A stretch of 64,000 nucleotides of DNA, taken from NCBI RefSeq assembly GCF_022458865.1, contig NZ_JAJNMU010000013.1:186001-250000 (forward strand). Reading direction: 5' to 3'. The notes beneath the pieces are model-generated. The model did not search any database. It worked only from the letters and a program-made list of their open reading frames with translations, and had not been told where the DNA came from. Both the position numbers and the translations under genes were made by a program. Shown piece by piece: positions 8,059 through 16,975 of the stretch (the stretch's first letter is position 1; the number at the start of each line of letters is the position of its first letter). Source of the stretch: Paenibacillus periandrae (lineage in GTDB: Bacteria > Bacillota > Bacilli > Paenibacillales > NBRC-103111).

Positions 8059-8739
8059 TTACCAGCGAATTTGGGAGATATGATCGATCATCAACTTTTG
8101 GCTGCTCGGGCTTGTCGGCCACTGACGAATTTCATTCTTGATGTGTTCCATGTTGGTATATCCTTTAGCCAATCCGTTCAAGCGAGCTGTCAGAGTGCTA
8201 TTGTTCAGCTCCTCCTGAGTGGTGTACAGAATACTCAGCTTTTCAATCGCATTCGGAAATCTTTTCAGATAATATTTTTGATGCTTGTCCTCTGCGAGAT
8301 AAAATCGGGAGTAAGGAGCTATCTCGGTTGCCGGCTCCCCCTTTCCGAGCGCCTTCCGTGTCCTGATGACGCGCTGTATCGCCTCTTCCTGCAGCTCGTC
8401 GGCATACAACAGCAGCGACCTATACTGGTTTCCCTTGTAATCGTTAATATTGAACGGATTGTGGTTGTTCCAGAACACATCGAGGATCTCCTCAAATGTG
8501 ATTTTCTCCGAATCAAAATCAATTTGAATCGTTTCGGTATGATCCCCCATCTGACGGTAAACAGGAGCTTTGGCAGTACCTCCTGCATATCCCACACGCG
8601 TTCGAATAACTCCTGGTAAATGGCCAAACAAGGCCTCAGGACTCCAAAAGCAGCCCATACCGAGCGTAGCTGTCCGGATAGCACCCTCCGAAAAAGACGG
8701 CGTGAGAGCACTGCTCTGTAATTCCTCCAGCTTGTCCAT
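8059..8739 (-). CDS. msrA: peptide methionine sulfoxide reductase MsrA
   Basis: 226 residues from ATG 8739, with GGGAGGG six bases upstream; the ATG further up has no such site. It reduces methionine-S-sulfoxide in oxidised proteins. The active-site motif GMGCFWSPEALFG carries the catalytic cysteine at residue 30. The variant FWSPE in place of the commoner FWGVE is seen in part of the family. Further family blocks are TRVGYAGG, YRQMGDHTETIQI, FWNNHNPF and YLAEDKHQKYYLK. The C-terminal tail (about residues 175-226) is longer than the catalytic core and lacks the usual resolving cysteines, so the regeneration route may differ. Confidence 0.93.
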   Translation of the reverse strand: MDKLEELQSSALTPSFSEGAIRTATLGMGCFWSPEALFGHLPGVIRTRVGYAGGTAKAPVYRQMGDHTETIQIDFDSEKITFEEILDVFWNNHNPFNINDYKGNQYRSLLLYADELQEEAIQRVIRTRKALGKGEPATEIAPYSRFYLAEDKHQKYYLKRFPNAIEKLSILYTTQEELNNSTLTARLNGLAKGYTNMEHIKNEIRQWPTSPSSQKLMIDHISQIRW

Positions 8740-8871
8740 AGTCGCCCTCCCTCTCATTCCACAAAATGAAATCATGCAGGTGACTCCGCTAGCTTAATTA
8801 TAACACGGTAGCTGTCCAGCCCCAATTCTACCTAAGAGGAATGCAGCACGTACAAATACCTTGGGCAAAAT

Positions 8872-8900
8872 AAAAAAAGGGCAGTGGATGATCACTGTCC
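8872..8900 (-). terminator. Rho-independent terminator of the hydrolase operon, overlapping the stop codon
   Basis: On the minus strand GGACAGTG pairs with CACTGCCC (one mismatch) around a short loop, followed by seven T. The TGA stop of the upstream gene lies in the left arm and loop, so terminating ribosomes could affect folding. Confidence 0.7.
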
Positions 8901-10367
8901 TCTTGATCCATCAGAATGAACCGCCGCATACAGCTGCGCCATCAAGCCCATCCCCATTTGTGATAGTACACGGTAACCGCCGCGCTGCAATTCCAGGCCT
9001 CCGGCGTTATGCTGGGCCACACCCGACAGAATACCGTCCGGTGTCAAATAGGTTGCCAGCACGCTTAGGCTCTCAGCTGCCGCGACCGCATACGCCTGTG
9101 GCAGCAGGCCATACTTGGCACAAAGGGCAATCGCTGCCGCAATTCCAGCCGAACCGGATGTCTCAATACCCGTTTCCGGCTCATCCAGGAAGCAGGTCCA
9201 CAGCCCTTGCGGCTGCCGCCAGGAAAGTGCTGCTTGGGTGACGCGGCGAAGCTCTTCTACGATTTCGCTTACACCCGGCAGAGAGGCATAACGAGACGAC
9301 TTCAGTTCAATCCATGTTTGGGTCATGCCCAGCATGTACCACGCAAATGCGCGCGACCAGCTGCGGAATGTATGGGTTTGTGATTGCTGAAAATATCTTA
9401 AATAAATGTGATTGCCATCAGCCAAGCAATCACGACGCAGCAGGAGCTGCTGTATAGCCTGCTCTGCAAGATCCTGCCGGTTCAGCCTTGATGCAATAGC
9501 CGCCAGCGGATAGGCCACAGTGTAAGCCCCTTCCGCAGTCACCGCGTCACCGTCGATGACGAGTCCTCCGGCAGCTGTATCCGTGCCTCTCGAGCTCCAG
9601 AATTCCAGCGCCTCTGTGACAATCCGATGATTTGGCCATACCTTAACAATGACCGCCAAGGGCAATGTGGCTTCGATCGTTGTAAATGAGCCGTCTGCCT
9701 TCCTGCCGTGAAGATCCTCGTAATGCAAATTGCCTTCGCTATCCAGAAATTGTCCAAGATGAGCCTCGATCACTTGATCAATACGCTGCGCGCCCAGTAC
9801 GTTGCGCATCGCATAAATGCCGTCCAGCACACAGCCTTCAAGCCAGCCGAAGGGCTGCAGGGATGAGAGCGATGCTACACTATCCAAATAATGCTTCATG
9901 GGCTGTTGATCGTCGCCAATCAAAAGATGCGGAGCATACAATTGGCGCGAGATGTCGCCCTCCAGCGCATCAAAAATCCACAACGGCCATTCTCCCTCAT
10001 CCACCCTGATACCAATACCCTGACGCAGTACGGCTTCTGTCTGATCGGCAGTAAGCGCAAGCTCAAAGGGTTGAAATACATAGGCGTAACGAATATCAAT
10101 ATGGCCTAATACTAAGCCCGTTTCCGGCAAAAATACTTCTATAAGCCTGGCGTCTCTGTAATCCAGAGCAACCGTGATACGAAACCTGGATGGTGCCGGG
10201 AGCTTGCGCGCTATACCGCTTCCGGCTTCTGACCATTCCAGCTGCAGCGGCTCATTAACAACAGGGACGGCTGACCATCCGTGAGGCAGCCTTTTGCCTT
10301 CAGGCAATAATCTGTCCGGCGCGTTTATGATCCGCGCCGGATAATAATCTGGAGATTCCAAACTCAA
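8892..10367 (-). CDS. GH88/GH105-like glycoside hydrolase
   Basis: 491 residues from TTG 10367, with GGGGGAG eight bases upstream. The C-terminal 310 residues follow the alpha/alpha-barrel of unsaturated glucuronyl or rhamnogalacturonyl hydrolases: an HTFRSWSRAFAWYMLGM block, then GLWTCFLDEPETGIETSGSA and YRVLSQMGMGLMAQLY. These enzymes remove unsaturated uronic acids left by polysaccharide lyases. The first 180 residues are an extra beta-rich region that I cannot name. No signal peptide is present, so it probably acts in the cytosol. It is the last gene of an operon with a Rieske protein and an amidohydrolase, an unusual setting for this family. Confidence 0.75.
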   Translation of the reverse strand: MSLESPDYYPARIINAPDRLLPEGKRLPHGWSAVPVVNEPLQLEWSEAGSGIARKLPAPSRFRITVALDYRDARLIEVFLPETGLVLGHIDIRYAYVFQPFELALTADQTEAVLRQGIGIRVDEGEWPLWIFDALEGDISRQLYAPHLLIGDDQQPMKHYLDSVASLSSLQPFGWLEGCVLDGIYAMRNVLGAQRIDQVIEAHLGQFLDSEGNLHYEDLHGRKADGSFTTIEATLPLAVIVKVWPNHRIVTEALEFWSSRGTDTAAGGLVIDGDAVTAEGAYTVAYPLAAIASRLNRQDLAEQAIQQLLLRRDCLADGNHIYLRYFQQSQTHTFRSWSRAFAWYMLGMTQTWIELKSSRYASLPGVSEIVEELRRVTQAALSWRQPQGLWTCFLDEPETGIETSGSAGIAAAIALCAKYGLLPQAYAVAAAESLSVLATYLTPDGILSGVAQHNAGGLELQRGGYRVLSQMGMGLMAQLYAAVHSDGSRGQ

Positions 10368-10386
10368 TGCAATCGCTCCCCCGGTT

Positions 10387-10737
10387 TTATAAGATAATGC
10401 CTATTTTGCCTTCATCGACTTGGACTTTATAGCTTCTTGTGCGCACCTTTTCATCGAAAACCGATTTGCCTGTTTTGATGTCGAACTCCCAGCCGTGCCA
10501 AGGACAGCGTACCAGCTCTCCCTTGCGTCCAAATTCATATTCATACACATTCGAGGGCAGCGTAGTCCCGCAGACAGGCCCTTTACACAGCGGCGCCCCT
10601 TCATGCGGACAACGGTTATGCAGTGCATAATACGCCTCTCCGACACGGTATATACCGATTGACCGACCTTCGACATCTACAATCTTACTTTTGCCCTCTT
10701 CTATTTCATCTGCTTGAGCCACATAGTGGATCGCCAT
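10387..10737 (-). CDS. Rieske [2Fe-2S] ferredoxin-like protein
   Basis: 116 residues from ATG 10737, with AGGAGG about 11 bases upstream. It carries both cluster motifs: C43-P-H45 (NRCPHEGAP) and C78-P-W-H81 (RCPWHGWEF), which bind one 2Fe-2S cluster through two Cys and two His. The size is that of a stand-alone electron carrier or a small Rieske subunit, as in non-haem iron oxygenase systems. No oxygenase subunit or reductase lies nearby. It sits 19 bases downstream of an amidohydrolase and 19 bases upstream of the GH88/GH105-like gene, so all three are probably co-transcribed. Confidence 0.92.
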   Translation of the reverse strand: MAIHYVAQADEIEEGKSKIVDVEGRSIGIYRVGEAYYALHNRCPHEGAPLCKGPVCGTTLPSNVYEYEFGRKGELVRCPWHGWEFDIKTGKSVFDEKVRTRSYKVQVDEGKIGIIL

Positions 10738-10756
10738 ATGAGTTAAATCCCTCCTG

Positions 10757-11815
10757 CTAGATTTTATATAACGTTTTGGCGTTGGTGTTAAATATTTTCA
10801 TCCGCGCTTCAGGACTTAGCCGTTTCAATATTTCTGTCGGCATGTCATTGTCCCAGTGCGGATAATCGCTTGAGAACATCAGGATGTTCTCGGCATCGAT
10901 CATATCGAAGATGGAAATCAATTCCTGCGGGTCTTGAGGCTCCTCAATGGGTTGGGTTGAGAACATACAATGATCGCGGATATAGGCACTCGGCATTCGC
11001 TTCAGCCAAGGCACGGAGGAACGCAGCCCTTTATAATTTTTATCCAGACGCCACATCAAATGCGGCAGCCACGCAACTCCGCCCTCCAGCATGACGAATT
11101 TTAAATTAGGGAATTTCTCGAACACACCTTCGCAGACCAGGCTGACCAAATGCGCCATATAATTTTGCGACAAGCAGGTATGCCATTCGAGATAACGTGT
11201 AGGGTAACCGGCTGGAGTTGGAGGCGGAGTCCCCCCCGCTCCTTCGCCGCCTGGATGAATCGCAACCGGGAGACCATGCCGTGAAGCAGCCTCATAGATC
11301 GGATGAAATTGGCGCTGACCGAGCGGCGCGCGCTGGGCACTGCCCATCAGCACCTGCACCATGCTTGGATGCCCGGCCAGACGGTCGATCTCCCTGGCAG
11401 CCAGAAGCGGATCCTGCGGCGCTACGGTAATCGAACCCCGAAAGGCATCATTCTTCGATAACCAATCGGCAATAATGTGATCGTTGTAGGCCGAAGCGAT
11501 AGCGGCCGCATAATCAGGATCGTGCATCGTTGAAATATTGGTCATATTGCCTGTTAAAATAACATATTCCATGTTGAACTGCTGCATCAGATCTTGAACG
11601 AGAAAATCGGGATCAGAAGCTGATGGGCCGCCAGAAGGTGGCATACAGTCCTTGCGTACGACTCCAACAGGGGACATATAACCGTGACCTGGCATGCCGA
11701 TTCCCGATGCAGCTACCCGGGTTCTCCATGGTTCAGGTAGGTAGGGTACAAGCTCCTGCGGGCTCTTCAGGTCATTATGCACATCGACATCAATAATTCG
11801 TAAATCCTTATCCAT
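10757..11815 (-). CDS. amidohydrolase family 2 metal-dependent hydrolase or decarboxylase
   Basis: 352 residues from ATG 11815, with GGAGAGGTG upstream. The TIM-barrel metal ligands are visible: the N-terminal D-V-H of IIDVDVH, HPGGEG in the middle and the late SSDYPHWD. This pattern belongs to the amidohydrolase_2 group (ACMSD, LigW and similar), which decarboxylate or hydrolyse aromatic and cyclic acids. The segment with GGEGAGGTPPP is a family-typical loop. It heads an operon with a Rieske protein, which supports a role with an aromatic or cyclic substrate. The actual substrate is unknown. Confidence 0.85.
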   Translation of the reverse strand: MDKDLRIIDVDVHNDLKSPQELVPYLPEPWRTRVAASGIGMPGHGYMSPVGVVRKDCMPPSGGPSASDPDFLVQDLMQQFNMEYVILTGNMTNISTMHDPDYAAAIASAYNDHIIADWLSKNDAFRGSITVAPQDPLLAAREIDRLAGHPSMVQVLMGSAQRAPLGQRQFHPIYEAASRHGLPVAIHPGGEGAGGTPPPTPAGYPTRYLEWHTCLSQNYMAHLVSLVCEGVFEKFPNLKFVMLEGGVAWLPHLMWRLDKNYKGLRSSVPWLKRMPSAYIRDHCMFSTQPIEEPQDPQELISIFDMIDAENILMFSSDYPHWDNDMPTEILKRLSPEARMKIFNTNAKTLYKI

Positions 11816-12022
11816 GTATTAGACACCTCTCCTGCACGTTATTACCTCTATGCACTATAGGTTCTATTGTAAAATCATTGAATTCGAATTACGATTGGTA
11901 ATCATACATTTTTTTTAACGATTCAACGATTATGTAGTTAATCTTCACAGGATTGAGGGATGCTTGTGAGAATGTGATTATCTGTTTTGCTGGTACTCAC
12001 AGTGATCATCAGGGGATTTTGT

Positions 12023-12187
12023 ATGGTGGTATTAAGGAATACAAACTATTGCGTTCGGGATGGTGGGAATTCAAATAATACGGACCAACCGTATGAAGAT
12101 CATCTTATCCTTGTGAAAAATAACGACATGTGGAAAATAAGGGGTTATCAATCGGAGGCACCTTGGAAAACTATGGTGATGCCTTGA
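12023..12187 (+). pseudogene. possible remnant of a small secreted-type protein
   Basis: 54 codons from ATG 12023, with AGGGG seven bases upstream; the frame is open from 11987. The C-terminal part, EDHLILVKNNDMWKIRGYQSE, resembles the last strands of SnoaL- or DUF4829-like domains (a strand ending in K-x-x-x-x-WKI). The rest of such a domain is absent, so this looks like the tail of a decayed gene. It could instead be a short independent gene. The flanking 200 bases (11816-12022) hold no other coding sequence that I can see. Confidence 0.3.
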
Positions 12188-12218
12188 GCAGGCACTCAGC
12201 AGCTTCCCGCAGCACGAC

Positions 12219-13304
12219 TTAAGCACGCTGCCGGTATTCCCCGGGCGCCACATTCGTCCATTTACGGAAGGTTGTCTGAAACGCACTCGGCTCGGAGAAA
12301 TGCAGTAGATAGGCAATCTCTGCAATTGAATATTCATGCTGGGCCAAGTAACGGATAGCGAGCTCTTTGCGGATTTCATTTGCCAAGCGATTATACGAGG
12401 TTCCCTCCGCTTTCAACCGGGACTGCAGCGTTCTTACACTCATATGCATTTCCTTGGCAGCCTCCTGCAGGGTCGGAAAATGGGAAGGCATGCACTCAAT
12501 GATCCACCTGCTCAGCCTAACTTTTAGGTCGGAGCCCACAGTTAGCTTAACCCTAACCTCCTCCGCCATCGCTTTAAAAACCCCCAGCAGCCGCGCATCC
12601 GAGCCTATTACCGGATAATCCAGCACCTCTTTACTGAGCCGCAGTGTATTTGCTTGCTGATGAAATTGAGGGACAACCCCCAAAACAGCCTCATACTCAT
12701 CCATCACAGCTGGTGGGCCGTGCATGAATTGAACCGCTCTAATCGGGATCACTCTGCAGCTTAATCCGAGCAGTATCTGGTAAAAGGATACCGTCATATC
12801 CTCAATGCAGTGACGGCTTGGCACTTCTGGAGAATTGTTGAGGAATAGCGAAATCACGACATCCTCCCCTTCAATGTCGATATCAGCATTGAACCCGCTG
12901 CAGACGATAAAGTTATATTTTTGATAGGCCGACAGCGCTTGACCCAAGGTCTTGGAATGCAGCATGACATAACCAAGCACGCCTAAGTCGGAAATCCCCA
13001 TGCGCTGGCCCTGATGCAGTCCAAATAGGTCATCTCCCGTATATCGGGCAGCCGCCTTCACCATTCGCTCAAATTCCTCTTGCTCAATACGCGCCTCCTC
13101 CCTCAACAACAGACTCGCATCGATTTCTGCATAGGTGCAAAAGGCGTCCCAATCATACCCGCCTAAAGCCAGTGACTTCATGATCGGAAACAGAAGAGAT
13201 ACAGAAACACCCTGTGTATTCATCCAGCCCACTACTCCTTTGCATAAAAGATCAATATCTTTGCGTATTTCATCATGGGTAATTACGTCATCCGAGCTTA
13301 TCAT
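12219..13304 (-). CDS. AraC family regulator with arabinose-binding-like N-terminal domain
   Basis: 361 residues. Residues 30-220 match the PF12625-type region (DDLFGLHQGQRMGISDLGVLGYVMLHSKTLGQAL), shared with OruR and ArgR-type AraC regulators. Residues 265-361 are the DNA-binding domain, with LQEAAKEMHMSVRTLQSRLK and EIAYLLHFSEPSAFQTTFRKW. It is divergent from a quinone-reductase-like gene starting at 13395, which is its likely target. The intergenic gap is only 90 bases, so the two promoters overlap. The start at ATG 13304 has only a weak ribosome binding site. Confidence 0.88.
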   Translation of the reverse strand: MISSDDVITHDEIRKDIDLLCKGVVGWMNTQGVSVSLLFPIMKSLALGGYDWDAFCTYAEIDASLLLREEARIEQEEFERMVKAAARYTGDDLFGLHQGQRMGISDLGVLGYVMLHSKTLGQALSAYQKYNFIVCSGFNADIDIEGEDVVISLFLNNSPEVPSRHCIEDMTVSFYQILLGLSCRVIPIRAVQFMHGPPAVMDEYEAVLGVVPQFHQQANTLRLSKEVLDYPVIGSDARLLGVFKAMAEEVRVKLTVGSDLKVRLSRWIIECMPSHFPTLQEAAKEMHMSVRTLQSRLKAEGTSYNRLANEIRKELAIRYLAQHEYSIAEIAYLLHFSEPSAFQTTFRKWTNVAPGEYRQRA

Positions 13305-13394
13305 TACACCATAGCTATCTTATCACGGACATCCTGCAAAGTGGAGCGATGCGGCTGGTCTCGTGTATCCACATACAAACGAGGAGGAATTATT

Positions 13395-13976
13395 TTGAAA
13401 AATAATATTGCAGTTATCATTGGCCACCCCTATCCCGAAAGCTATTGCAATGCCTTAGCACAAGCTTACACGAAAGGTGCTGTCAGCAGCGGCGCAGACG
13501 TTCGCATCCTCAATCTCGCCCAGATCAGCTTTGACCCCAATTTGAAATATGGCTACCATCAACGGACCGAGCTGGAGCCTGATCTGCTAGCTGCTCAGGA
13601 GACGCTCCACTGGGCTGATCATCTCGTATTTGTATATCCGAACTGGTGGGGCACGATGCCAGCAATCCTGAAAGGCTTCATTGACCGGGTGTTTTTACCT
13701 GGCTTTGCTTTCAAATCCAAGCCAGATTCTGTGATGGTCGAGAAGCTGATGAAAGGGAAATCCGCTCGTCTTATCGTCACTATGGATTCCCCGCTCTGGT
13801 ATTACCGTCTGTTCATAAGAAGAGCAGGTCATCATATCATGAAGCGCTCTATCCTGCAATTTTGCGGCATCCATCCTGTAGCCATTACCGAAATGGGAAT
13901 GGTAAAAACAACGTCTGAGGAAACAAGGGAAAAGTGGCTTCGGAAGGTGAAGACGCTGGGCAGCAAGAGAGCATGA
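13395..13976 (+). CDS. NAD(P)H-dependent flavodoxin-fold oxidoreductase
   Basis: 193 residues from TTG 13395, with GAGGAGG upstream; the longer reading from 13275 overlaps the divergent promoter. The fold is that of NQO1/KefF-type quinone reductases: IAVIIGHPYPESYCNALAQAY at the FMN phosphate site, then DHLVFVYPNWWGTMPAILKGFIDRVFLPGFAF, the signature of the family, and a late TMDSPLWYYRL loop. It would reduce quinones or similar acceptors using FMN and NAD(P)H. It is divergent from the AraC gene at 12219-13304 and probably under its control. A strong terminator follows at 14068. Confidence 0.9.
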   Translation: MKNNIAVIIGHPYPESYCNALAQAYTKGAVSSGADVRILNLAQISFDPNLKYGYHQRTELEPDLLAAQETLHWADHLVFVYPNWWGTMPAILKGFIDRVFLPGFAFKSKPDSVMVEKLMKGKSARLIVTMDSPLWYYRLFIRRAGHHIMKRSILQFCGIHPVAITEMGMVKTTSEETREKWLRKVKTLGSKRA

Positions 13977-14362
13977 CCCCTAGCCAGAAACAATAGGTAG
14001 TATTTATTCGGATTACGGTGAAACCAAGCAGGCTATCCCAGACTACGGAATATTTATGAAGTAAGAGAAAAGGTGCCATCTGGCACCTTTTTTATAACTC
14101 CAACCCCGCGCTAGACGGTACAATCGTTCCAGCTCTGTGAACAACCTGTCGAGCGGCATGGTTTTTAACGTTTGCACAGCAATGATATTTACAAAATTCC
14201 CCATTTCATGTTTTTATAGTATAATTATAGAACACTCTACCGGACCATCATCCGATGTTAGAGAAATCATCCATACCGCAGAGGCGGTTCGTCCTTCTGA
14301 CATTATGGCACACCTATTCCCCGCTTCTGCTATGCTTTATAACAAATCATCGGAGGAGTCTC
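13977..14362 (+). other. intergenic region with terminator and possible sigma promoter
   Basis: Besides the terminator at 14068, this gap holds a TATAAT hexamer at 14220-14225, 137 bases before the sigma-factor start, inside a very AT-rich patch. The hexamer 17 bases upstream is TTCCCC, a poor -35. No ECF-type AAAC...CGTC pair was found here, unlike the second sigma gene at 24768. No coding sequence was seen. Confidence 0.35.
14068..14093 (+). terminator. Rho-independent terminator
   Basis: AAAGGTGCCA, loop TC, TGGCACCTTT, then T. Ten-base perfect stem about 90 bases after the oxidoreductase stop. It is nearly symmetrical and could work on both strands. Confidence 0.85.
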
Positions 14363-14929
14363 ATGGAACAGTGGTTCTATCTGTTGCGAAGCTCAATTGA
14401 TGACCTGGATACCACCACTCAAGAACTGGTGTATCGTTCCTTTTATCAATTCGTGTATCGTGACACCTATTTTATGCTTCGTGATCATTCGATAACCGAA
14501 GACATTATCCAAGAGTCCTTTTTAAAAGCGGTATCGCAAGGCCCAAAGCTCCGGTCTGACGCCAACATTCCTGGCTGGATTAAACAAGTCACACGCAATA
14601 CAGCAATAGACTGGTTAAGAAAAATGAAAAGAGACCGTCAGATGTTGAACGGTTCTTACGTTAGTATAAGTGAAACCGTTTTGGATGAAATAAGCGTAGC
14701 CAAAGAAGTAGAAATTAAAATGAGAGATGCCACGCTCTATCAAGCTCTTAATGAACTCAAACCCGACTATCGCACCTTGTTGTTACTTTTCTATATGGAA
14801 GGGAAATCATATAAAGAAATCTGCAAAGAACTCCACATGACCGAATCGGTATTTACCCAGCGTTTGGCAAGGGCTCGGAAAAAGTTGCTTCAACATTTTT
14901 CAGGAAAATGGGTTGATCGTGATGATTGA
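14363..14929 (+). CDS. ECF-type RNA polymerase sigma factor
   Basis: 188 residues from ATG 14363, with GGAGG six bases upstream. Region 2 is seen in RDHSITEDIIQESFLKAV and the WIKQVTRNTAIDWLRK block; region 4 in LNELKPDYRTLLLLFYMEGKSYKEI followed by the recognition helix MTESVFTQRLARARKKL. It directs polymerase to a small regulon, probably for envelope stress, and its activity should be held by the overlapping downstream membrane protein. The 3' end overlaps the next gene by 17 bases. This pair is separate from the SigV-like pair at 24768. Confidence 0.9.
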   Translation: MEQWFYLLRSSIDDLDTTTQELVYRSFYQFVYRDTYFMLRDHSITEDIIQESFLKAVSQGPKLRSDANIPGWIKQVTRNTAIDWLRKMKRDRQMLNGSYVSISETVLDEISVAKEVEIKMRDATLYQALNELKPDYRTLLLLFYMEGKSYKEICKELHMTESVFTQRLARARKKLLQHFSGKWVDRDD

Positions 14930-15692
14930 ACAAGAAAAAGATCAAGACCTTTTAATCAAAAAGGCTGTGCAGGACTTTTATAATGATGTAGACATTCCCG
15001 ATGCTTCTTCATCATGGCGAAAGGTTCATGACCAATTGCAAAAACGGCGCAAAAAGCAGGCGCGGTTCACCCGGATGAAAATAATAGCTGGTATAGTAGC
15101 TGTTTCATTCCTCATTAATATTGGCCTCAACATTGATGTGTCAGTGACTTATGCGAACGTTATTTCCCTTTTTAGAGAAGTCGAACAGCATGTTGTCCGG
15201 GTCTTCTTTCAATATCCTAACGAAGATCAAGACCGTTCTAGTGCCAAGACTCGTCCTCCGTCAGTGGAAAGCACAGCGGAACCTTCCGTTCCAGAAAATG
15301 CAACGCTAGAAGAAGCAACAGCAAAGCTAGCGTTTCCTATTCTCAACCCGACCTATATTCCCAAAGGCTTTCACTTGGATGTGGTGAGAATATTTCGGGA
15401 TGCTAGCGGACAATACAACAATGTTTATCTGGAATATTTGAGTGAAACCAAAAGCATTTTCAAGGTGAGCCAACGGCTTGTGGAACCCCAATCGGCTAGT
15501 ATAAAAAGTGATATTTCCAAAGATGCGGGCACCATAAAGGAGGCAGTCGTTCAAGGCTACCAAGCCATTCTTGTAGTTATTCCTGAAGGGTTTACCGTAC
15601 TCGAGTGGCTCACTAAAGACAATGTAAAAGTATCTATTTCCGGAAAACTAACGGAGAACGAAATATTACGGTTTGCCGAATCGTTGCATTAA
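14913..15692 (+). CDS. membrane anti-sigma factor with DUF4367-like extracytoplasmic domain
   Basis: 259 residues from TTG 14913, which lies seven bases after AGGA; GTG 14919 and ATG 14922 are alternatives. The N-terminal 55 residues are cytoplasmic and charged, and would bind the sigma factor. A single span follows (MKIIAGIVAVSFLINIGLNI, about residues 57-76). The outer part ends in a DUF4367-like domain with the PTYIPKGFHLD entry strand and a VVIPEGFTVLEWL strand. Overlap with the sigma gene implies coupled translation and stoichiometric expression. The inducing signal is unknown. Confidence 0.8.
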   Translation: MIVMIEQEKDQDLLIKKAVQDFYNDVDIPDASSSWRKVHDQLQKRRKKQARFTRMKIIAGIVAVSFLINIGLNIDVSVTYANVISLFREVEQHVVRVFFQYPNEDQDRSSAKTRPPSVESTAEPSVPENATLEEATAKLAFPILNPTYIPKGFHLDVVRIFRDASGQYNNVYLEYLSETKSIFKVSQRLVEPQSASIKSDISKDAGTIKEAVVQGYQAILVVIPEGFTVLEWLTKDNVKVSISGKLTENEILRFAESLH

Positions 15693-15731
15693 AATAGCTT
15701 TGTCTCGTTGGGTAATATCAAGTTAAGGAAC

Positions 15732-15762
15732 AAAAAACCTCCCGCAAATTGGGAGGTTTTTT
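15732..15762. terminator. bidirectional Rho-independent terminator
   Basis: AAAAAACCTCCC, loop GCAAATT, GGGAGGTTTTTT. It separates the rightward anti-sigma gene from the leftward secreted-protein gene at 15807 and has a U-tract in both directions. Confidence 0.9.
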
Positions 15763-15806
15763 CGTAGGACGAGAGAAACCTTGCTGCCCCGGCGAATGCC
15801 GAGGGG

Positions 15807-16298
15807 TTATGGTACCAAAAAGGAGGCTGAATAGCGGTATCCAGATTCAGTAGTTGAGCCTTGCAGAATCCCATGATACGATTTTGTCTGGTAGTAGTAG
15901 CCAGATAAAACCGATATATTGCTTAGTGATTGATATGCATATGCTGCGTTGCTCTCTTGCTGATTGGTACCTAAATAAACATCAATCCATGCTGATCCCG
16001 TCCAGCGTTGCAAGGTCAACTGCACACTGATCTTGTCAACCCTTACGGTTCCATAGGTTTCTCCCCAAATACTAACTTTTTGATTACCGCTATAAGATAT
16101 GTATCCCTGTCCCTTTTCAAGATAACTGAATGCAGGATCGAATACCGTAAACGGAGTGAATAGTGACGGTGGTGCAGAAGTTTTGGCCAGAACATGTACG
16201 TTCGATGGTTCCTGTGCAAAAACATGTACGGGTAGGAGCAGTACAACCATAGCCATGAATAGGATCAATCCTCTTAAAGAAAATGACCTTACTTTCAA
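15807..16298 (-). CDS. secreted DUF6147-like protein
   Basis: 163 residues from TTG 16298, with AGGAGG nine bases upstream. A signal peptide spans about residues 1-28 and ends at VFAQ. The mature part is beta-rich, with the phrases VSIWGETYGTVRVDKISVQLTLQRW and SGYYYQTKSYHGI, as in DUF6147 proteins of bacilli, small secreted proteins without a known role. It lies at the edge of the AT-rich block of secreted proteins. A terminator separates it from the anti-sigma gene on the other strand. Confidence 0.75.
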   Translation of the reverse strand: MKVRSFSLRGLILFMAMVVLLLPVHVFAQEPSNVHVLAKTSAPPSLFTPFTVFDPAFSYLEKGQGYISYSGNQKVSIWGETYGTVRVDKISVQLTLQRWTGSAWIDVYLGTNQQESNAAYAYQSLSNISVLSGYYYQTKSYHGILQGSTTESGYRYSASFLVP

Positions 16299-16413
16299 AT
16301 TAATTTACCTCCTATTAGTTGAAATTTTCCGCTTATCGATAGTGGGGCTGACCCTAGATATAGAATTATATTTGTTTAATTCTCTACAATATATTTTTGG
16401 ATAGTATCTTTTT

Positions 16414-16956
16414 TTAATTTTTTAAATTCCTCGTCACTTTTTTCAAATTCAGCTCTTTTAAATCTTGGTTATCGATATTGAATTTCCCTTGATTCAAAGC
16501 GTTAATCCAATAAGCCTTACGTTCTGGAGACCAAACTAAAAACAATAAATATTTTTGTCCTGCCTGTAGGCTCGTATATTCATCTGCAATGAACTTTGTT
16601 TTACCAGGTTTTAATCCATCATCACGAACTATAAATCTTTCAATTACCGGAATAGACTTGTATACATTTCCAGTTACTGTATTTTGGGAATCCTTAAAAA
16701 CTTTATTGATTTTCACGTCAGTAAGTGTATAGGAATCATCAAAACCATTCTTCACAAGTTCTACTGCTTTTGAATTTGATGTGGTAGTTACTTCAACAAC
16801 TAATTCAGAGTCATTAGTTAAATCGTTAACACTATCATATATTTTATGATTGAAAGAGGAAGCAGTAACTTCTTTAATAGATTGATCAGCAACAAAATAG
16901 ACCGAACCAAACACTAAGATAAGAGCCGATAAAGTAAAACAAATCGTTTTTTTCAA
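16414..16956 (-). CDS. secreted protein of unknown function, partner of the metalloprotease gene
   Basis: 180 residues from TTG 16956, with GGGAGG eight bases upstream. The signal peptide is clear (KKTICFTLSALILVFGSVYF), cleaved near residue 24-30. The mature part starts with a YDSVNDLTNDSELVVEVTTTS block, then SYTLTDVKINKVFKDSQNTV and the YLLFLVWSPERKAYWINALNQGKF block. I recognise the pattern from other unnamed secreted proteins of Bacillota but cannot give a name. It is 19 bases downstream of the matrixin gene, so the two are co-transcribed. An inhibitor, chaperone or accessory role is possible but not shown. Confidence 0.75.
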   Translation of the reverse strand: MKKTICFTLSALILVFGSVYFVADQSIKEVTASSFNHKIYDSVNDLTNDSELVVEVTTTSNSKAVELVKNGFDDSYTLTDVKINKVFKDSQNTVTGNVYKSIPVIERFIVRDDGLKPGKTKFIADEYTSLQAGQKYLLFLVWSPERKAYWINALNQGKFNIDNQDLKELNLKKVTRNLKN

Positions 16957-16975
16957 TTGTATAGCCTCCCTCTTT

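Noticed and set aside
10401..10676. 91-codon reading overlapping the Rieske gene
   Set aside because: Same strand but different frame; the Rieske frame carries both cluster motifs.
12001..12187. Horizontal transfer or recombination scar at the remnant before the AraC gene
   Set aside because: No direct repeats, inverted repeats or mobility gene were seen; the fragment is too short to support this.
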